Below the pieces are notes generated by a model. It did not search any database, was not told the origin of the DNA, and worked only from the letters and a program-made list of their open reading frames with translations. Positions 37,313 through 46,324 of a stretch of DNA of 64,000 nt are shown here, piece by piece. The translations under genes were made by a program, and so were the position numbers. Every line of letters begins with the position of its first letter. The first letter of the stretch is position 1. This DNA comes from Scandinavium hiltneri (GTDB taxonomy: Bacteria; Pseudomonadota; Gammaproteobacteria; Enterobacterales; Enterobacteriaceae), in contig NZ_JALIGE010000076.1 in assembly GCF_024764835.1 (NCBI RefSeq), positions 372,001-436,000 of the forward strand. The letters are read 5' to 3'.

Positions 37313-38352
37313 TGAGCAAACGCAGCAAGAAAAACCAATACACCACAAAGCCACGCCAGCACACCGCCGCGCCCGCTCAGAGCATGGAAGCATTCACCTT
37401 TGGCGAGCCGACGGCGGTGCTCGACCGCCGCGATATTCTCGATTACGTGGAATGCGTCGATAACGGCCAGTGGTACGAGCCGCCGGTGAGTTTCTCGGGG
37501 CTGGCGAAAAGTATGCGAGCCGCCGTGCACCACAGCTCACCGATTTACGTGAAGCGTAATATTCTGGTCTCGACCTACATTCCGCACCCGAAATTATCCC
37601 GGCAGGACTTCAGCCGCTTCGTGCTCGATTTTCTGGTCTTCGGTAACGCCTTTCTTGAAATGCGCCGGAGCCTGAGCGGCAAGGCCGTCAAATTTGAGAC
37701 CTCACCGGCCAAATACACCCGGCGCGGCGTTGAGGATGATGCTTACTGGTATATTCAGTCTTTCACGCAGGCGCATCAGTTCGCCCCCGGCTCGGTGTTT
37801 CACCTGCTGGAGCCGGACATCAATCAGGAACTCTATGGCCTGCCGGAATACCTGAGCGCACTCAATTCCGCCTGGCTGAATGAATCCGCGACTCTGTTTC
37901 GCCGTAAGTATTACCAGAACGGGGCGCATGCCGGGTACATCATGTATGTGACCGACGCCGCCCAAAGCAGCACCGACGTCGAAGCGCTGCGCAAAGCGAT
38001 GCGTGACTCGAAAGGATTGGGGAATTTTAAGAATCTGTTTTTCTACGCGCCGAACGGCAAAGCCGACGGGATTAAAATCGTGCCGCTGAGCGAAGTCGCC
38101 ACAAAGGATGATTTCTTTAACATCAAGAAAGTCAGCGCCGCCGATATGCTCGATGCACACCGCATCCCGTTCCAGCTCATGGGAGGCAAGCCCGAGAATG
38201 TCGGCTCACTCGGCGACGTTGAGAAGGTCGCGAAGGTCTTTGTGCGTAACGAACTCAGCCCGCTACAATCACGCTTCATGGAGCTGAACGAATGGGCAGG
38301 CGAAGAGGTTATCCGCTTTAAAAAATACTCGCTTGAACCCGAGGACGAGTAA
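37312..38352 (+). CDS. Q: Portal protein gpQ
   Basis: A 346-residue portal protein (P2 gpQ: 344) forming the head-tail connector ring. It begins MSKRSKKNQYTTKP and carries FVLDFLVFGNAFLEMRRS, AHRIPFQLMGGKPENVGSLGDVEKVAKVFVRNEL and the C-terminal EEVIRFKKYSLEPEDE. It is the last gene before cos, followed by a terminator. Confidence 0.96.
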   Translation: MSKRSKKNQYTTKPRQHTAAPAQSMEAFTFGEPTAVLDRRDILDYVECVDNGQWYEPPVSFSGLAKSMRAAVHHSSPIYVKRNILVSTYIPHPKLSRQDFSRFVLDFLVFGNAFLEMRRSLSGKAVKFETSPAKYTRRGVEDDAYWYIQSFTQAHQFAPGSVFHLLEPDINQELYGLPEYLSALNSAWLNESATLFRRKYYQNGAHAGYIMYVTDAAQSSTDVEALRKAMRDSKGLGNFKNLFFYAPNGKADGIKIVPLSEVATKDDFFNIKKVSAADMLDAHRIPFQLMGGKPENVGSLGDVEKVAKVFVRNELSPLQSRFMELNEWAGEEVIRFKKYSLEPEDE

Positions 38353-38360
38353 CGATCGCA

Positions 38361-38381
38361 GCCGCCGAAAGGCGGCTTTTT
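38361..38381 (+). terminator. Terminator of the P-Q operon
   Basis: GCCGCC, loop GAAA and GGCGGC are followed by TTTTT, 9 bases past the Q stop. Confidence 0.88.
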
Positions 38382-38524
38382 ACTGCCCCGCATCAGACGC
38401 CCACAGCAGCGCCACACGCCGATAATACACCGCGACACTTTACGGCTCATCCGCACAGGTTACGGACTCACAGCGACGCGCTCAGACGCGAGAAAATAAT
38501 TATCAGCACCACGCCTGGCGCGCA

Positions 38525-38543
38525 ATGCTTTCCCCGCCACGCC
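38525..38543 (-). other. cos site (19-base cohesive end)
   Basis: The minus strand reads GGCGTGGCGGGGAAAGCAT, which differs from the 19-base P2 cohesive end as I recall it (GGCGAGGCGGGGAAAGCAC) at two positions. It lies between Q and the cargo operon, the P2 cos position. The surrounding 38382-38672 is otherwise non-coding; the GC-rich part (38382-38560) probably holds the terminase-binding site and the AT-rich part begins the cargo insert. Confidence 0.82.
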
Positions 38544-38672
38544 TGCCCGCTTTAGGGGTCGGTTTTAATGCAGTTGCATTTTTATCGAAAGCAACTTCGC
38601 ATAAGACCGCCCCTACACTGACTAAATTCTTTATTCTCATGCAATCTAATTCAAAAAAATGCATGCAGAGTG

Positions 38673-40643
38673 TCAAAGGTCATCAATTAAACCTAAAGGT
38701 AAACCATCCTCACCAACGGAGCTATAATGAGCAACAATATTCGAGAGGTCACTGGTAGAGAATGAATTAGGCAAATCATTATCAACTAAAATAATTTGAC
38801 AAGGAACATTTTTTCTCTCTGCTTTTTGAACAGTATTTAGTAACTGTTCATAAATATTCTGATACTTCATAGGATCCGACATACCCTCAAGTTCATCCTC
38901 GACTGAGAGAGTTTCCCGCGCATACTTTTCCTTGGTTTGTTTTCCTAAATATTTACCAACCGTATCAAATATCAAAAGTAATGGGTGGTTGATGTTGTAA
39001 TCTATTGCGTAATCAAGAATAGATAGAAGGTAACCAATTGACGAGATAGTCCTTAAACCTCCTGATGTGATCTTGAAATACTCCTTACCTCTTATAACAG
39101 GAATAAATTGACTTTCAGACATTTTTATCCCAGTTCTGTTTTTTATATTAATGCCTTTCAAGTACTGGTTAAATCTGTCGCCTAAAGCCTGTAAAATCCC
39201 TTCCATGCTAGGTGCATTTTTCTTTAATGCATCAAGGCGTTCAGTTAAAGCTTGAATGTCCTTTAGCAAAACTTGATGCTTTTCAAGAAGCTCTTCTTGC
39301 TGGTTCCTTACCTTCAAATCTTTTATTAACTGCTCCCTAGCCTTCTCTTTCTTTGATACTTCCTTAATAAAAGAATCTCTCTGGGTCAGGAATGGAGTAA
39401 TCATCGCTTGGCTTTCTTCGTCAATTAACTCTCTTAATTCATTAAGTTGCTCATCCAACTCATCTTTATCAATAGATGTATTATTTAGATCTGATAACAT
39501 TTCAGTGATCATATCATTAATATTTCTTCGGCGTCGATTAAGCGAACCTAGCTCTTCATTGAGAGCTTTCTCTGACGATATTTCAAATGGAAAATCAGAA
39601 TCATTAATTTTAATATGACTATCGCATATAGGGCATGAAAATACTTCTGCATCCAAAATACCAATGCGAGAGTTTGCTGATCTTATTGCTTTGAGTTTTT
39701 CAATATCATTATCATAATCATTTTTTAATCGAGAATATTTTTCTATCTTATCTTCAAGCGCACCAATATTTAATAAGCACTCTTTATACTTTAATGAAAG
39801 AAAATTATGTGCATCCTTCAGTTCTGTGTACTGTGTAGAGCTAGCTTTCATATTCTTATCGAGCTCAGCTAAACCAGCAACAAGTTCCTCTAGAATGAGA
39901 TCTATTTTGTTAATTTCATCATCAATCGAGTCAATAGTTTCATAATCAGTATCGCGAAGAAATTCAGATATTATCTGGTATTTTTTATTTAATTCATTTA
40001 CTAAACTGCTTTTTACTGATATCTCACCTTGGAGTCTTGCAATGCTTTCATCTAACACATTAAACATGTATTTAAAAACTTCTTTCGTAAATACATAGCG
40101 AGACATATCTGTTAATTGAAGGAACGATTTACTACCAATATCATCCTGATTTACATAAACAAATTTATATATATTTCTAAAGCTTAACCTGCGCATCTGT
40201 GAGTTTTGTTTAGACGGCGATACTTTGATTTCAATTTTCGGGAAGTTAAGGCTGTCAAGTAAAAACTCCGAGAACACACCATCAACGTTAGATATAACAG
40301 TATAATTCGGTGCGTATTTTTTCGGGAAGTGTTTCTTAATATCATCAAATCCACAGCGATAAACTTCTATTGATTTTTTATAATCATAAATATCTCTTAC
40401 TATTGTGAATACCGTATCATTAATCACTATTTCAAGGGCAGCATGATTTACTGATGCTTTGATCTCATCCGCTAAATCTATAGAACTAGCGCCTAAAAGA
40501 TAATTAATAAATTCCAGTATGCTTGACTTCCCTGTATCAGAATCGCCGTAGATGACATTAAGGCCTTGATAAAAAGGAATTACATAATTTTTTCTTTTAC
40601 CAACAAGAATCAAACCATTTATGTTGAGATATGACTTCATCAT
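38673..40643 (-). CDS. SMC/Rad50-like ABC ATPase of a three-component (ABC-3C) system
   Basis: A 656-residue ATPase resembling the DUF3732-type ABC proteins. Walker A is GDSDTGKS (33-40); a Q-loop-like VNQDD lies near 165. Two coiled-coil arms (about 200-330 and 355-480) flank a zinc-hook-like CPIC (337-340). The signature-like SGGLRT lies at 527-532. Walker B is LLLIFDT (556-561), lacking the Glu usual after the Asp; ILVDND follows near 620. It is the last gene of the operon, overlapping the middle gene by 4 bp (ATGA). In the proposed ABC-3C scheme this protein senses an invader or nucleic acid and licenses the effector; that role is from family predictions. DNA is AT-rich (17 of 60 G/C at 39481-39540). 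Replaces the P2 old gene, which is a different, OLD-family ATPase. Confidence 0.85.
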   Translation of the reverse strand: MMKSYLNINGLILVGKRKNYVIPFYQGLNVIYGDSDTGKSSILEFINYLLGASSIDLADEIKASVNHAALEIVINDTVFTIVRDIYDYKKSIEVYRCGFDDIKKHFPKKYAPNYTVISNVDGVFSEFLLDSLNFPKIEIKVSPSKQNSQMRRLSFRNIYKFVYVNQDDIGSKSFLQLTDMSRYVFTKEVFKYMFNVLDESIARLQGEISVKSSLVNELNKKYQIISEFLRDTDYETIDSIDDEINKIDLILEELVAGLAELDKNMKASSTQYTELKDAHNFLSLKYKECLLNIGALEDKIEKYSRLKNDYDNDIEKLKAIRSANSRIGILDAEVFSCPICDSHIKINDSDFPFEISSEKALNEELGSLNRRRRNINDMITEMLSDLNNTSIDKDELDEQLNELRELIDEESQAMITPFLTQRDSFIKEVSKKEKAREQLIKDLKVRNQQEELLEKHQVLLKDIQALTERLDALKKNAPSMEGILQALGDRFNQYLKGINIKNRTGIKMSESQFIPVIRGKEYFKITSGGLRTISSIGYLLSILDYAIDYNINHPLLLIFDTVGKYLGKQTKEKYARETLSVEDELEGMSDPMKYQNIYEQLLNTVQKAERKNVPCQIILVDNDLPNSFSTSDLSNIVAHYSSVGEDGLPLGLIDDL

Positions 40644-41158
40644 TTCCCCTTAAAAACTTGATTTATTACGGAGTTTAATTTAGACGTAGATAATGCCTGC
40701 AAAGGCAACAATGCTTTTGCTAATCGGCTTATTTCTTTAAAATACCCATCGGTGAATGAATCAGCAAACACCTTACCTTTTTCAGATAAGAATAGCTTAA
40801 CGCTTTCATCGTTTTTTTTCTCAGCCGAGAGCAAACCTCGCATCGACATTATCTTTATTAGATATTTGACTTTAGAATTATCAAATAAAATATCTACATT
40901 TGATGAAAAACTTTTTATTGTATAAGTTAATTGTGGCTCAACACATGCAGGTTTTTTACCCGAAACTGCAAGTGCAGAATCAATTTTTGATGGGTTTCTT
41001 ATCAAATACAAAAAAATCTGTAATTTGTTGATATCTAGAGATAACCCCCCTTTTTTACTATGCGCTAATATTGAAACAGTGATAGCGAGCATAGCTATAT
41101 TCAAACTATATTCTTCATCTAGAGGGATATATGGTAAATTATTTTCCCTCATAACCAC
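40640..41158 (-). CDS. Middle component of the ABC-3C-like system
   Basis: A 172-residue, mostly helical cytoplasmic protein with a likely winged-helix segment (LDINKLQIFLYLIRNPSKID through VKYLIKIMSMRGLLSAEKK). There is no membrane helix and no catalytic motif. Size, position between effector and ATPase, and overlaps at both ends (20 bp with the hydrolase, 4 bp with the ATPase) fit the 'middle component' of ABC-3C systems, thought to bridge ATPase and effector. The start is uncertain: the Met at codon 3 (41152) is equally possible. Sequence alone would not reveal the function; the assignment is contextual. Confidence 0.75.
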   Translation of the reverse strand: MVMRENNLPYIPLDEEYSLNIAMLAITVSILAHSKKGGLSLDINKLQIFLYLIRNPSKIDSALAVSGKKPACVEPQLTYTIKSFSSNVDILFDNSKVKYLIKIMSMRGLLSAEKKNDESVKLFLSEKGKVFADSFTDGYFKEISRLAKALLPLQALSTSKLNSVINQVFKGK

Positions 41159-42362
41159 CTCGCCGTAATTGCTCTAGAGTCTCTATGCTAGTCCCGGAAG
41201 ACCAAACAATATCCCGGTCATTTTTGTTTGCTAATTGATGCAACATTCCTTTTTTGTGTACCGTTTCCAGACTCTTTATAAGTGAATCTAGCGATGATTT
41301 ATCCTCTCGGGAAATCCGAGCATGAACCGCAGATATGAATTTATCTGGCGCAATCGAATTGGCTATATGTTGTTCATACTCTTCTTGGTAAATCTCTCTA
41401 ATTTTTGAATATAAATGCCCGAGTAATACTCTGTCATAATCACTTGTGAAAATATTCCGCATCAACTCGGCATTATAATAATACTCCTTTGCATGCATTG
41501 TGATATCTTGGTGTATGTCTGCGACAATCATTTTCAAAACAAAATATTCGTTATCGTATTGCTGCTCATCCGCAAGACGCTCAATACATATTTTCTTTGG
41601 TGCTTCTAAATTAATTTGCTGGATAAACTGCTTTACCGCAACATACACTGTGGTTGTGTTATTTTCAGGCTTGCAAATTGAACTATGCCCCTCATTAACT
41701 GCAATAGAGTTCTTTCGTTCGCTATCCATAGGTAAAGCGCTTTTTTTATCAACAATCGCGTCATGTGATCCATAAACGTATCTGGTAATAGGCAGCCGCT
41801 TAGTACAGTTTAACCAGCGTCTATTCAAGGTGTCGGTTGCTTCACTCAACAATGCAAGATCGACTAACTGAGCATTCGAAGACACCATTGAAGATATACT
41901 CGCTAACTTTGCCCCAGAATGAGGAACCGCCAACGAAATGAATCCAATTATGTTTGATTGTTCCTCATGCTCAATTTTTTTAAGTATAAAGTTTTTTGAT
42001 ATTAAACCGCCCATACTATGCGCGATTATTATTATTCGGGAGTACTCCGACAGATTAACCCTGACTTCGGTATAAAGCAACTCAGCTATTTCGTCAGTTG
42101 GTAAATTTTTCTCAACCTTCTTTTTATCAGAAAAAATACGAGCCAAAATCCCTTTCGACTTAGCGTATGTTTGCGTAAATTTAGTGAAATAATTAAAACA
42201 TGCCACATCGAACCCATTGCTTATATCTTCATCTACTGATAATAGCTTTGGGAATGTAATTTCTTTATCGAAATTCCATGTATCTAAACCACCGTTTAAT
42301 CCATGCACGAATAAAATTAGGCTATCTTTATTCTCGCGGCTTATCCATTCAACCATGCTCAT
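41139..42362 (-). CDS. Alpha/beta-hydrolase effector with C-terminal ABC-3C-type domain
   Basis: A 407-residue protein started at ATG 42362 (MSMVEWISRENKD), which has AGGAAA 4 bases upstream; a longer frame from 42461 is rejected. Residues 1-250 form an alpha/beta hydrolase: oxyanion loop LFVHGLNGG (18-25), nucleophile elbow AHSMGG with Ser116, acid Asp201 in YGSHDAIVD, His226 in NEGHSS. This resembles PGAP1/lipase-like esterases. Residues 255-407 are a helical domain (NEYFVLKMIVADIHQD, YYYNAELMRNIFTSDYDRVLLGHLYSKIREIY) that fits the C-terminal domain tying effectors to ABC-3C ATPases. First gene of the operon; probable effector, perhaps attacking lipids or esters on infection (inference). 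Confidence 0.82.
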   Translation of the reverse strand: MSMVEWISRENKDSLILFVHGLNGGLDTWNFDKEITFPKLLSVDEDISNGFDVACFNYFTKFTQTYAKSKGILARIFSDKKKVEKNLPTDEIAELLYTEVRVNLSEYSRIIIIAHSMGGLISKNFILKKIEHEEQSNIIGFISLAVPHSGAKLASISSMVSSNAQLVDLALLSEATDTLNRRWLNCTKRLPITRYVYGSHDAIVDKKSALPMDSERKNSIAVNEGHSSICKPENNTTTVYVAVKQFIQQINLEAPKKICIERLADEQQYDNEYFVLKMIVADIHQDITMHAKEYYYNAELMRNIFTSDYDRVLLGHLYSKIREIYQEEYEQHIANSIAPDKFISAVHARISREDKSSLDSLIKSLETVHKKGMLHQLANKNDRDIVWSSGTSIETLEQLRRGGYEGK

Positions 42363-42461
42363 ATGCTTTCCTGCCTGTGTGTAAAATTCAAACAAAAATC
42401 TATATAAACAAACACTTCCTAAACAATGCCATATTTTTACCCTGTTCGAACGTTTTTTCAA

Positions 42462-44792
42462 CTACCATTCATGCGTTCTATCAAAAATGTCGATACCTGT
42501 ATCAAATTTATAGCGCTCACGACCAAATTCTAAAACGGCCCCGCGAGCAAGAGCTTCCAACTCCCAGTAAGTAGCTCTTATGTCACTTTGTAGCAGCCTA
42601 GTTTTAATTTTCGGGATCAACATTCTCTCGTGCGGTGCCAGGCGTGCAGATGGGGCTGGAAAGTAGCTTCGTCCTATGGAAGGGTTGAAGTTCTGTTGCG
42701 AACGATGGCCACTTTTCAATTCATGCCGCAATATATCTCTAACTGCCTCCATAACATCAGGCTCTGTCCAACCCACAATCCCTTTATCAATCAGATTTAA
42801 CACCGCTGCGGCATGCTCAGATGGTGTAGGGGCCATAACTGGATCATCCTCGACTTTCATCTTTCCACAGTTATTGACAGGACTCCGAGGCGCGGTGATA
42901 CCGCTTTTTAAAGTCAAAGGCTCAACGGCCAAAAGCTTTGGAACAATGCGCCAGTCTGCTGACCGGGTAACGTGAATGTGATTAGCGCCTATATGCGGGG
43001 CATAAATCCCGACGATGCGCTCGATGTCTTCTTCGTAGTCGTTGACCTCATCAGTCACGTTGCGGGCCACCCTGACGGTCTGGCTGTCGCGTGGCACATT
43101 CGCCCCACCCTGCGCAGCGATGTATAAATCAAACTCTCCTTCATCGGCCGCAGCTCGAGCCGCTTCGACGCGCTCGTCAAATTCCGAAGCGATACTGACG
43201 CCACGAGGCAGTTTGCGCAGCTCGCGATAAGCGCCCATTGTAGGCAAGCCAATCGGTTTAAATTGAGGTATGCGCCACGTCGACGCCCACGCCGTTACAG
43301 CGGCAGCGGTATCCTGTAGTGGTTTGCCGGTGTCATGATCGAGCTGGCCATCAAGGGCGTAACCGTCGATATTTTTCGCGATGTATTTTGCGATATAACC
43401 TGCCGCGCCCCCCTGATTGAGATGCTTTGCCTGAAACCGCTGTTTCGCAGCGCCCCGCTCGTTACCATCCTCTTTCAGGGCATAGCGGCGCATGATGTCT
43501 GTAATTTCTTTGCGCTGGCCGGGTTTGCAAAACAGCATCATGTGCCAGTGTGGCGTGCCGTCATGATGCGGCTCAACCACGCGCATTCCGTAAACCTGTA
43601 AATCGTTATCCTTAAACGCCGTTCGCATCAGGCTCCAGATGTGGCACAGATAGCGCTGCGTATCTTTCGGGGTGTACGCCTCATCATTCCAGCCATGATT
43701 AAGCTGAACGGTTTTACTTTGCCCTTTGCCGACCTGACGAGTCGGGTGATATTTCGACGGTGCGGTCAGCGTGATAAACATCCCGACATCACCCTCTTTG
43801 GCGGCATAACGCTCGATACCGGCGATGGTATTCATCAGCTCCATACGGCGGATCTCAGGGTTAGAAATACTCCCCATCACCTTACTAATGAGATCGATAC
43901 GCTCACCGGTGACTTTATTTTCGAGCTCGCAGGATTTCAGGTATTCGAGGTTAGCCAGACGGCGAGAATGTACGTCACGGATGGCGCTTTTGCTGGCATA
44001 CGGTGAGCGGTCTTTATTCACTTCACCGGCGGCAATTAACAGCGATTCATGCCAGCGCATACGCTGCGCCTTAAACTGGTTAATCCACCACTCGTCATTG
44101 ATGAGACGCGCCACGGCGGAAAATGCCTGGCGGATTGTCATCTGACCTTTGCGGTATTTCTTCCAGAAAAGTGGCGTGATATTGAATGCACGCGCCGCGC
44201 CAGCGACATGACCATAAAGGTGAGCCTGCGCCTCATCAGTAAACAGCGATTCTTTGCCGTCGTGCGCTTCCGCCCAGGCATCGCTTAATTCCTCATACAT
44301 GATGAAAAGCTGCGTGGCGATGCGGGCCGCGAATTTCTTCAGCTCTTTGTCATTCATTCCCGGCAGTCGGGCGTAGTTCTCGCGCTCGGTCAGGAACAGC
44401 AGAGAAGCATCAGCATTCATTTCGTTACGCTGATTGACTCGCTCGATGCGCGGCCATAAACGACGCAGGAATGTCGACTTGAGAAAATACAGCCCATGCA
44501 TCGGGCTTTTGTTCCGGCGGATATATTCGTAGCGCGAGGTAAATAGCGAACTCAGGAAATATGGCAGGTAGTCAATCTTTGATAAAACGCCTTGCACCTG
44601 ACGCAGTTCGTCACGTGTAAGAGGTCTCTCGCGCCCGATGGCCTCGCGGGGCGCGTTGAACGGGTAAGCACCGACAAATGGCTTGTCGGTGCTTTTGGAA
44701 AATGGCGGTGGAGGTGTAGGGGCAATGCGCCCCATTCTTTCAGCGGTCATTAACGCCAAACGCCTCCGCACACGCCTGACCGACTCGCTCAA
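42462..44792 (-). CDS. A: Replication initiation endonuclease gpA
   Basis: A rolling-circle (HUH) endonuclease that nicks the phage origin inside its own gene in P2. Motifs counted from the first Met at 44792: FITLTAPSKYHP (339-350), HUH motif HWH (415-417), and the paired tyrosines YIAKY (466 and 470). P2 gpA has its tyrosines at 450 and 454, so the true start is probably the Met at codon 15 (44750). The protein matches P2 gpA (761 residues) throughout, except a diverged last 100 residues (from about GIVGWTEPDVMEA). It starts within the end of the preceding small gene. The cargo operon begins 100 bp after its stop. Confidence 0.94.
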   Translation of the reverse strand: MSESVRRVRRRLALMTAERMGRIAPTPPPPFSKSTDKPFVGAYPFNAPREAIGRERPLTRDELRQVQGVLSKIDYLPYFLSSLFTSRYEYIRRNKSPMHGLYFLKSTFLRRLWPRIERVNQRNEMNADASLLFLTERENYARLPGMNDKELKKFAARIATQLFIMYEELSDAWAEAHDGKESLFTDEAQAHLYGHVAGAARAFNITPLFWKKYRKGQMTIRQAFSAVARLINDEWWINQFKAQRMRWHESLLIAAGEVNKDRSPYASKSAIRDVHSRRLANLEYLKSCELENKVTGERIDLISKVMGSISNPEIRRMELMNTIAGIERYAAKEGDVGMFITLTAPSKYHPTRQVGKGQSKTVQLNHGWNDEAYTPKDTQRYLCHIWSLMRTAFKDNDLQVYGMRVVEPHHDGTPHWHMMLFCKPGQRKEITDIMRRYALKEDGNERGAAKQRFQAKHLNQGGAAGYIAKYIAKNIDGYALDGQLDHDTGKPLQDTAAAVTAWASTWRIPQFKPIGLPTMGAYRELRKLPRGVSIASEFDERVEAARAAADEGEFDLYIAAQGGANVPRDSQTVRVARNVTDEVNDYEEDIERIVGIYAPHIGANHIHVTRSADWRIVPKLLAVEPLTLKSGITAPRSPVNNCGKMKVEDDPVMAPTPSEHAAAVLNLIDKGIVGWTEPDVMEAVRDILRHELKSGHRSQQNFNPSIGRSYFPAPSARLAPHERMLIPKIKTRLLQSDIRATYWELEALARGAVLEFGRERYKFDTGIDIFDRTHEW

Positions 44793-45015
44793 TCTGCGCT
44801 GCTAGCTCAGCGAAAGCGCGGGCTTCGCCCGTTAATGCATCATGCAACATCAGAGTCTTAACGAGCTGATCCAACTTAGTGTAATAGCCGACAACATCCA
44901 GCCATTCATTACCGGCATTTTTCCCGGTTTTGGCTGTTTTCTTCTCATGCAAAATAAACTGAAACTGATCACTGGTGACGACATAGCGGTCGCCAATTTC
45001 GATGCGAATGCTCAT
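44740..45015 (-). CDS. Small early protein (DUF5405-like, P2 orf83 position)
   Basis: A 91-residue protein starting MSIRIEIGDRYVVTSDQFQFILHEKK, conserved in P2-like phages just before gene A; function unknown. The likely family is DUF5405, from memory. The start overlaps the upstream zinc-finger stop (ATGA) and the end overlaps A. Confidence 0.75.
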   Translation of the reverse strand: MSIRIEIGDRYVVTSDQFQFILHEKKTAKTGKNAGNEWLDVVGYYTKLDQLVKTLMLHDALTGEARAFAELAAQIERVGQACAEAFGVNDR

Positions 45016-45236
45016 GCCTGCCCCCGGTAGTGTCTGGCGTTGGCTTCCAGCAGCGACTGACAATGAACACAACGTAAAGCTGTTGGATGGGCGGCGCGAC
45101 GTTCAGCCGGAATTAGCCGGTCACAATCAACGCAAACCAAAACAGCAGCGCCACCCGATTTCAGTCGTGCGGCATCGACATGACGGGCCAGTGATTCGGC
45201 CTGTAGCTCCTGAACGTGATCCATATAATCTGGCAT
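45012..45236 (-). CDS. TraR/DksA-type zinc-finger protein (P2 orf82 position)
   Basis: A 74-residue protein started at MPDYMDHVQELQAESLARHV, with four cysteines arranged CVDC-17-CVHC as in TraR/DksA zinc fingers. Phage and plasmid TraR proteins bind the RNA polymerase secondary channel and mimic DksA with ppGpp, shifting host transcription; that role is possible here. It lies in the early operon between two small genes. Confidence 0.8.
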   Translation of the reverse strand: MPDYMDHVQELQAESLARHVDAARLKSGGAAVLVCVDCDRLIPAERRAAHPTALRCVHCQSLLEANARHYRGQA

Positions 45237-45249
45237 TGTCCTGACTCCT

Positions 45250-45537
45250 TTATGCATTCAGCTTGTTGAGCTCAGCCCGACAGGCGGCGCTCAATTCTTC
45301 GGTTAATTTGGCAAACTCATCAAAATTGGTTATCTGCTTTAAATAGATGGCGCGTTTAAGAAGCAAATTGACCATGTCCGACAAGAGATTTAATTGGTTC
45401 GCGTAGATAGCAATAACAGCCTCGGTTTTTTCGCCGGTGCCTTTATCGCGTTTAATATCCTTCAGCGCTAAATCACCGTTATCCATTACGGTGACCTTAA
45501 GCCAGTTATTCAGTAATACGGACTTGTGCGTAGCCAT
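45250..45537 (-). CDS. Small early protein (P2 orf81 position), unknown function
   Basis: A 95-residue protein (MATHKSVLLNNWLKVTVMDNG) with an N-terminal beta part and a helical C-terminus (LLSDMVNLLLKRAIYLKQITN). It is found in this place in P2 relatives. The start shares bases with the preceding stop (TAATG). No function is known to me. Confidence 0.72.
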   Translation of the reverse strand: MATHKSVLLNNWLKVTVMDNGDLALKDIKRDKGTGEKTEAVIAIYANQLNLLSDMVNLLLKRAIYLKQITNFDEFAKLTEELSAACRAELNKLNA

Positions 45538-45758
45538 TAGCAGCACTCTCCACGCAACAGCCCTGCATTATGAAATTGCGTTGACTCCTGACTAAGTAAC
45601 TCGACAATCTCAACCTTGTTCAGCTCACGCTCGGCGATGTGGCGAATCAGCCCGTCAAGATGAGATGAGAATTTAGTCGCAGCATCCGCCTGCGCCTCAG
45701 CTCTGGCCTGCTTTAACAACAAAGAGAACTTAGCACACTGCTTTCTTGTTTTAGTCAT
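45537..45758 (-). CDS. Small early protein (DUF2732-like, P2 orf80 position)
   Basis: A 73-residue charged helical protein (MTKTRKQCAKFSLLLKQARAEAQADAA), probably the DUF2732 family of P2-like phages. The start at the second Met has GAGAAAGTCGT upstream. Function unknown. Confidence 0.72.
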   Translation of the reverse strand: MTKTRKQCAKFSLLLKQARAEAQADAATKFSSHLDGLIRHIAERELNKVEIVELLSQESTQFHNAGLLRGECC

Positions 45759-45823
45759 AACGACTTTCTCCAGATAAAAGGAAGCCCCGCACAATCAAGT
45801 GCGCTAAAAACACGGGTAATTAA

Positions 45824-46324
45824 TTAATGCAGATATTGCTCGGGCTTAACCGATGTCAAAATTGTTGGAGCATGTTCAAACAAGCTGAATAATTCACGCA
45901 ATGCGCGGAATAATTTTTCGCGCCAATAACATGCATCCTCATCAATACGCCAGTAGGGCTGATTAAATTCTTTCTCGGTTAAACCGGCATGCATAAATAA
46001 ACTGCGACGCTGGCTGACAGTTAAATAACTGATATAAGCAATTTCACTCGCCCCCACCTGACGACGTTTTGAAAATGCTGCACGCAGCTCATCAATCGCG
46101 CAGGCCAGACGTTCACGGTCCACGTCACCCATCTCTTCAAATCGCATAGTTGCGTGGCGCTGTTTTAACTGCGCATGAAAACAGACCGTAAGGCGCTCAC
46201 GCTCCATCATCTTGTTATAGAAATCGCAACTTTCCTGCCAGCGCGGAGCAGCAAGATATCGACCAACTAGACCGCGCAAACCTTCCGGTTGCTGAGCAAC
46301 CACACCGAGCGTCATCACAGCCAT
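45824..46324 (-). CDS. B: Replication gene B protein (DnaB loader)
   Basis: A 166-residue protein, the same length as P2 gpB when started at MAVMTLGVVAQQP. P2 gpB interacts with host DnaB and is needed for lagging-strand synthesis. The body (ERERLTVCFHAQLKQRHATM, SKRRQVGASEIAYISYLTVSQRR, PTILTSVKPEQYLH) is strongly P2-like. It overlaps the upstream 59-residue gene by 10 bp. Confidence 0.93.
   Translation of the reverse strand: MAVMTLGVVAQQPEGLRGLVGRYLAAPRWQESCDFYNKMMERERLTVCFHAQLKQRHATMRFEEMGDVDRERLACAIDELRAAFSKRRQVGASEIAYISYLTVSQRRSLFMHAGLTEKEFNQPYWRIDEDACYWREKLFRALRELFSLFEHAPTILTSVKPEQYLH

Noticed and set aside
38673..40643. P2 Old exonuclease
   Set aside because: Same locus, but the protein has long coiled coils and a CPIC hook with no TOPRIM-like nuclease domain visible, and it is in an operon with two partner genes.
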